A DNA stretch of 7,101 bases from Pseudomonadota bacterium (GTDB taxonomy: Bacteria; Desulfobacterota; Syntrophia; Syntrophales; UBA5619). The stretch is from the NCBI GenBank assembly GCA_018827585.1, contig JAHJXP010000030.1, positions 1-7,101 of the forward strand. The letters are read 5' to 3'. Shown one piece after another: positions 4,282-7,101 of this stretch; position 1 is the stretch's first letter; each line of letters begins with the position of its first letter. The notes under the pieces were generated by a model. The model saw only the letters and a program-made list of their open reading frames with translations, did no database searches and was not told where the DNA came from. A program made the translations under genes and the position numbers.

Positions 4282-5671
4282 ACCTTGCCGGCAGGGACCC
4301 TCTTTGCCGGGAACCGCCGTTCCCGGCGCGGGGGGGCCGGCGATGGACGCCGCCGCGGCAATCGCCGGACGCTTGCGCCGGGCGGGCCATGAGGCCTTCT
4401 GGGTCGGCGGCTGCGTCCGCGATCTGCTCCGCGGCGTGACGCCGGACGATTACGACATCGTCACCTCGGCTCGTCCGGATGAGGTCCAGACCCTCTTTTC
4501 CCGGACGGTCGCCGTCGGCGCCCGGTTCGGCGTCATCCTCGTCATCGAGGAAGGACGCACTTATGAGGTAGCAACCTTCCGGACGGAGGACGGCTATGAC
4601 GACGGACGCCGCCCCTCCCGGGTTGCCTTTGCGACCGCCGAGGAGGATGTCCGCCGCCGGGACTTTACCGTCAACGGCCTGCTCATGGACCCGGAAACCG
4701 GCAGGATCATCGATCATGTGGACGGCCGCCGCGACATCGAGCGAAGGATCATCCGCGCGATCGGCGATCCGGAACTTCGCTTTGCCGAAGATCGCCTGCG
4801 GATGCTCCGGGCGATCCGCTTTGCGGCCGCGCTCAATTTTACGATCGAGGAGGAGACGCTCGCGGCGGTTCGGCGGCATGCCCCCGCCATCCGGCGGGTC
4901 AGCGCCGAGCGGATCCGCGAGGAGCTCTCCCGGATCCTCGCCGGGGGCAAGGCGCGGCGCGGCGTGGAGCTTCTCTCGGAGAGCGCCCTCCTTGCCGAGC
5001 TATTGCCGGAGGTCGCCGCCCTGCGCGGAATTGACCAGCCTCCGGTATTTCACCCCGAAGGGGACGTGTGGGAGCATACACTCCGGATGCTGGCCATTCT
5101 TCCTCCGCAGGCGGGAGGCGCCGACCTCCGCCTTGCCTGGGCGGTCCTCCTGCACGACGTCGGCAAGGCCGCAACCCGCAGCGAGGACGCCGACGGGGTC
5201 CATTTCTACGGCCATGTCCGGCGGGGAGAAGAGATCGCCGCCGCGATCCTCCGGCGGCTCCGCTTTTCAAGGGAAGATGCGGAGACGGTCCTTGCCCTGA
5301 TCCGGGAGCACATGCTCTTCATGAATGTCCGGAACATGCGGCCGAACCGCCTGAAGCGTTTTCTCCGGACGCCTGATTTTCCCCTCCATCTGGAGCTCCA
5401 CCGCCTCGATTGTCTCGGCAGCCACAGGATGCTCGATCACTATGAATTTTGCCTGCAGAAGCTCAAGGAGTTCTCCGCCGAGGAGCTTCGGCCGCCCCGC
5501 CTCCTGACGGGCCGCGACCTGATCGGGATGGGCTTTGTCCCGGGGCCGGTTTTCAAGGAGATCCTCCGGGCCGTCGAGGATGCCCAGCTCGGCGGAGAGA
5601 TCGCCACCGCCGACGAGGCCCGCTCCCTTGTCCGGAATCGATGGGGCGGCGCGGTCCCGCAGAGAGCCTGA
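4259..5671 (+). CDS. cca: CCA tRNA nucleotidyltransferase / poly(A) polymerase family, with HD domain
   Basis: Adds or repairs the 3' CCA end of tRNAs using CTP and ATP. Domains, numbered from ATG 4259: nucleotidyltransferase head with FWVGGCVRDLLRG (47-59), catalytic DYD (D64, D66), RRDFTVNG (133-140) and the nucleotide-recognition helix EDRLRMLRAIRFA (177-189); neck/RNA-binding region to about 260; HD domain with FHPEGDVWEHT (264-274), LLHDVGKA (297-304) and GH (318-319), HM (351-352). Class II architecture, 470 residues. The start is open: ATG 4259 has GGGAGG 4 nt upstream and overlaps thiD by 23 nt, but adds 28 Pro/Gly-rich residues; ATG 4343 (MDAAAAIAGRLRRAGHE) fits the family N-terminus better and gives 442 residues. 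Close packing with thiD suggests one transcript. Some bacteria split the work between CC- and A-adding enzymes, which cannot be distinguished here. Confidence 0.93.
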   Translation: MTGSQTRKPCRQGPSLPGTAVPGAGGPAMDAAAAIAGRLRRAGHEAFWVGGCVRDLLRGVTPDDYDIVTSARPDEVQTLFSRTVAVGARFGVILVIEEGRTYEVATFRTEDGYDDGRRPSRVAFATAEEDVRRRDFTVNGLLMDPETGRIIDHVDGRRDIERRIIRAIGDPELRFAEDRLRMLRAIRFAAALNFTIEEETLAAVRRHAPAIRRVSAERIREELSRILAGGKARRGVELLSESALLAELLPEVAALRGIDQPPVFHPEGDVWEHTLRMLAILPPQAGGADLRLAWAVLLHDVGKAATRSEDADGVHFYGHVRRGEEIAAAILRRLRFSREDAETVLALIREHMLFMNVRNMRPNRLKRFLRTPDFPLHLELHRLDCLGSHRMLDHYEFCLQKLKEFSAEELRPPRLLTGRDLIGMGFVPGPVFKEILRAVEDAQLGGEIATADEARSLVRNRWGGAVPQRA

Positions 5672-5737
5672 TCCGGATGATCTGTGTCGCGAGGGCAAGT
5701 TCCAGCGGGAATCCATGCTAAAAAATCACAGACCGCT

Positions 5738-5766
5738 TGCATTTCCGCCTTGCTTTTCATAAGAAT
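5738..5766 (+). promoter_or_regulatory. Weak candidate promoter for the SPOR-NlpC/P60 gene
   Basis: In the 154-nt gap after cca, TTGCAT (5738-5743) and TAAGAA (5761-5766) are 17 nt apart; this is the least GC-rich part of the gap. Agreement with the consensus boxes is only moderate, so the next gene may instead be read through from cca. I see no terminator in the gap. Confidence 0.25.
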
Positions 5767-5825
5767 GGTCAGCTGGAGACCGCGGCGCCGGAAGCGGCTA
5801 TCCGTACGCGGGGAGGTTTGGGAAG

Positions 5826-6617
5826 ATGTTTATCGCCGGGGCATGCCTGGCTTTTCGGAAGCGGCCGTTCTTTTTCGCCGGGGCGGCCATCCTTGCCTTC
5901 CTTGTTGCGGGGTGCGGCCGCCCGGCTGTCCGCCCCCCGGCAGCGCCGCCCGCGGCGGCGGAGAAACGGGCGCTGATCCCCATGGGCTACACCATCCAGG
6001 CGGGGGCGTTCGCCAACGCGGAGAACGCGGTACGTCTGACCGACTCCCTTCAGGAGAAGGGGCTTGCGGCAACCTATTTCGTGGCCCGCCGGGGTCTCTA
6101 CAAGGTCCGTTTCGGTAATTTTCCGAGGAAGGAGCTTGCCCGTGCCAGGGCCGAAGAACTCCGCAACCTGGGGACCATAGCGGAATTCTATATCGTCAGC
6201 CCGGAGGAATATCCGGCGGCAAAAAGAGGGGAACTGGGCGAGGCGTACCTCCGCGAAGAACTGGTCCGGGCCGCCCGCAGTTTCCTCGGCGTTCCCTACC
6301 TCTGGGGAGGGACCTCCACCGACACCGGGTTCGATTGCAGCGGCCTGACGATGACCGTCTATCAGCTCAGCGGTCTCGATCTTCCCCGCACCTCGCGGGA
6401 GCAATTCGCGACGGGCAGCCCGGTGGACCGCTCCGCCCTGGAAAAGGGGGACCTCATCTTTTTCGCCCAGGGAGGGGGCAAGGTCTCCCATGTGGGCATC
6501 TATGCGGGGAGCGGCCGGTTCATCCACGCCCCGGGAAAGGGCAGGAAGATCAGGACGGATGTCTTGGCGAACGACTATTTCAGCCGGACGTTTATAGGGG
6601 CAAGGTCCTATCTGTGA
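5826..6617 (+). CDS. SPOR-domain NlpC/P60 lipoprotein, putative peptidoglycan endopeptidase
   Basis: Predicted to be exported, lipidated and anchored in the envelope, cleaving peptide stems of peptidoglycan. The N-terminus has basic residues (RKR, 11-13), a hydrophobic segment and a lipobox LVAGC with lipidated Cys30; a Pro/Ala-rich linker follows (32-45). Residues about 54-125 form a SPOR repeat (YTIQAGAFANAENAVRLTD, then GLYKVRFGNF), the fold that binds glycan strands lacking stem peptides. Residues about 142-263 are NlpC/P60: GVPYLWGGTS (155-164), catalytic Cys171 in FDCSGL, PRTSREQF (187-194), GDLIFF (208-213), His222 in SHVGIY and His234 in FIHAP, the Cys-His-His set expected of an active enzyme. 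ATG 5826 follows GGGGAGG by 8 nt. The gene has 37 nt to the next gene, also envelope-related. Relatives such as Spr/MepS cleave the D-Ala-mDAP crosslink; the exact bond is inferred only at family level. Confidence 0.92.
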   Translation: MFIAGACLAFRKRPFFFAGAAILAFLVAGCGRPAVRPPAAPPAAAEKRALIPMGYTIQAGAFANAENAVRLTDSLQEKGLAATYFVARRGLYKVRFGNFPRKELARARAEELRNLGTIAEFYIVSPEEYPAAKRGELGEAYLREELVRAARSFLGVPYLWGGTSTDTGFDCSGLTMTVYQLSGLDLPRTSREQFATGSPVDRSALEKGDLIFFAQGGGKVSHVGIYAGSGRFIHAPGKGRKIRTDVLANDYFSRTFIGARSYL

Positions 6618-6654
6618 CGACTTTGTAAAAAATCCAAAGGGAGAAAAGAGAGAC

Positions 6655-7101
6655 ATGGATATCGAGAATTTACTGGTCACGGGAGGCTGCGGCTTCATCG
6701 GGAGCAACTTTATCCGCCATCTGCTTGCGAAAGCCGATTTCCGGGGGCGGATCATCAATGCGGACAATCTGACCTATGCGGGGAATCCGGAGAACCTCAG
6801 CGGCGTGGAGGAAACGTTTCCGGGGCGGTACCTATTCCGGAAGGCGGACATCTGCGATGCCCCCCTGCTCTCAGAACTCTTTGCCGAGCAGCAAATCGAC
6901 GCCGTCTGTCATTTCGCCGCCGAGTCCCACGTGGACCGTTCCATCAGGCGGCCGGACAGCTTCATCCAGACCAATATCATCGGGACATTCAATCTCCTCG
7001 AAGCGGCAAGGGCCAGGGGCGAGGGCTTCCGCCTCTTCCACCACATCAGCACCGACGAGGTCTACGGCAGCCTCGGTCCGGAGGGGCATTTCACCGAGGA
7101 G
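6655..7101 (+). CDS. rfbB: dTDP-glucose 4,6-dehydratase, 5' part (runs off the window)
   Basis: Short-chain dehydrogenase-fold enzyme converting dTDP-glucose to dTDP-4-keto-6-deoxyglucose, a step towards dTDP-rhamnose and other deoxysugars of surface polysaccharides. The 149 visible residues show the NAD-binding GGCGFIGSNFIRHLL (10-24), NADNLTYAGNPENL (35-48), the family motif FAAESHVDRSI (87-97), NIIGTFNLLEAA (107-118) and STDEVYG (132-138) with the catalytic Thr-Asp-Glu triad at 133-135. The YxxxK pair should lie just outside the window. ATG 6655 follows GGGAG (6639-6643) and gives the standard N-terminus. It lies 37 nt after the SPOR-NlpC/P60 gene, so the two may be co-transcribed; further nucleotide-sugar genes probably follow. 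A related NDP-sugar dehydratase is possible, but the motifs fit RfbB/RmlB closely. Confidence 0.93.
   Translation, partial: MDIENLLVTGGCGFIGSNFIRHLLAKADFRGRIINADNLTYAGNPENLSGVEETFPGRYLFRKADICDAPLLSELFAEQQIDAVCHFAAESHVDRSIRRPDSFIQTNIIGTFNLLEAARARGEGFRLFHHISTDEVYGSLGPEGHFTEE

Noticed and set aside
4109..4879. Long antisense frames opposite cca, thiD and the NlpC/P60 gene
   Set aside because: They lie opposite strongly supported genes, lack recognisable motifs and reflect the high-GC codon pattern (third-position GC) of the real genes.

Overview
The window is GC-rich bacterial chromosome. The lipobox-bearing cell-wall hydrolase and the dTDP-sugar gene point to a Gram-negative. The overall flavour (GAF sensor, TatD, thi genes, SPOR-NlpC/P60, and a palindromic intergenic repeat ending in TCGTAAAAAG) suggests a deltaproteobacterium / Desulfobacterota, possibly Syntrophales-like. 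That placement is an impression, not something a search has confirmed.

Layout. At the left edge a two-TM, GAF-domain sensor protein runs leftward (949 to beyond base 1). It has an in-frame amber codon at 128-130, after which the same frame stays open and still looks like GAF sequence. Diverging from it is a TatD-family metal-dependent hydrolase (1184-1996). From 1997 to 2722 there is no convincing protein gene but much structure: GC-rich hairpins, a reasonable sigma-70-like promoter (2216-2244), a TPP riboswitch (about 2258-2336), two related palindromes, a terminator-like hairpin (2474-2500), and a 126-bp element with inverted ends (2510-2635). Then comes a tightly packed rightward cluster: thiN (thiamine pyrophosphokinase), thiD (HMP/HMP-P kinase; start and stop overlap by 4 nt) and cca (tRNA nucleotidyltransferase with HD domain; start overlaps or closely follows thiD). 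After a 154-nt gap come a lipoprotein with SPOR and NlpC/P60 domains (5826-6617) and, 37 nt later, the 5' part of an rfbB/rmlB-type dTDP-glucose 4,6-dehydratase that runs off the right edge.

How it fits together. The riboswitch senses thiamine pyrophosphate, and the first two genes of the downstream cluster make TPP or its pyrimidine precursor. Feedback control of thiN-thiD is therefore the natural reading. About 390 nt of repeats and hairpins, including a terminator-like one, separate riboswitch and genes, and the housekeeping cca gene is coupled behind them. Either the leader is long, or the genes have their own promoter and the riboswitch is partly uncoupled. The right-hand genes concern the envelope (peptidoglycan hydrolysis, nucleotide-sugar synthesis). 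I found no CRISPR array, rRNA, tRNA, transposase or clearly novel multi-gene system. The most notable points are the amber-interrupted sensor and the repeat-filled riboswitch leader.
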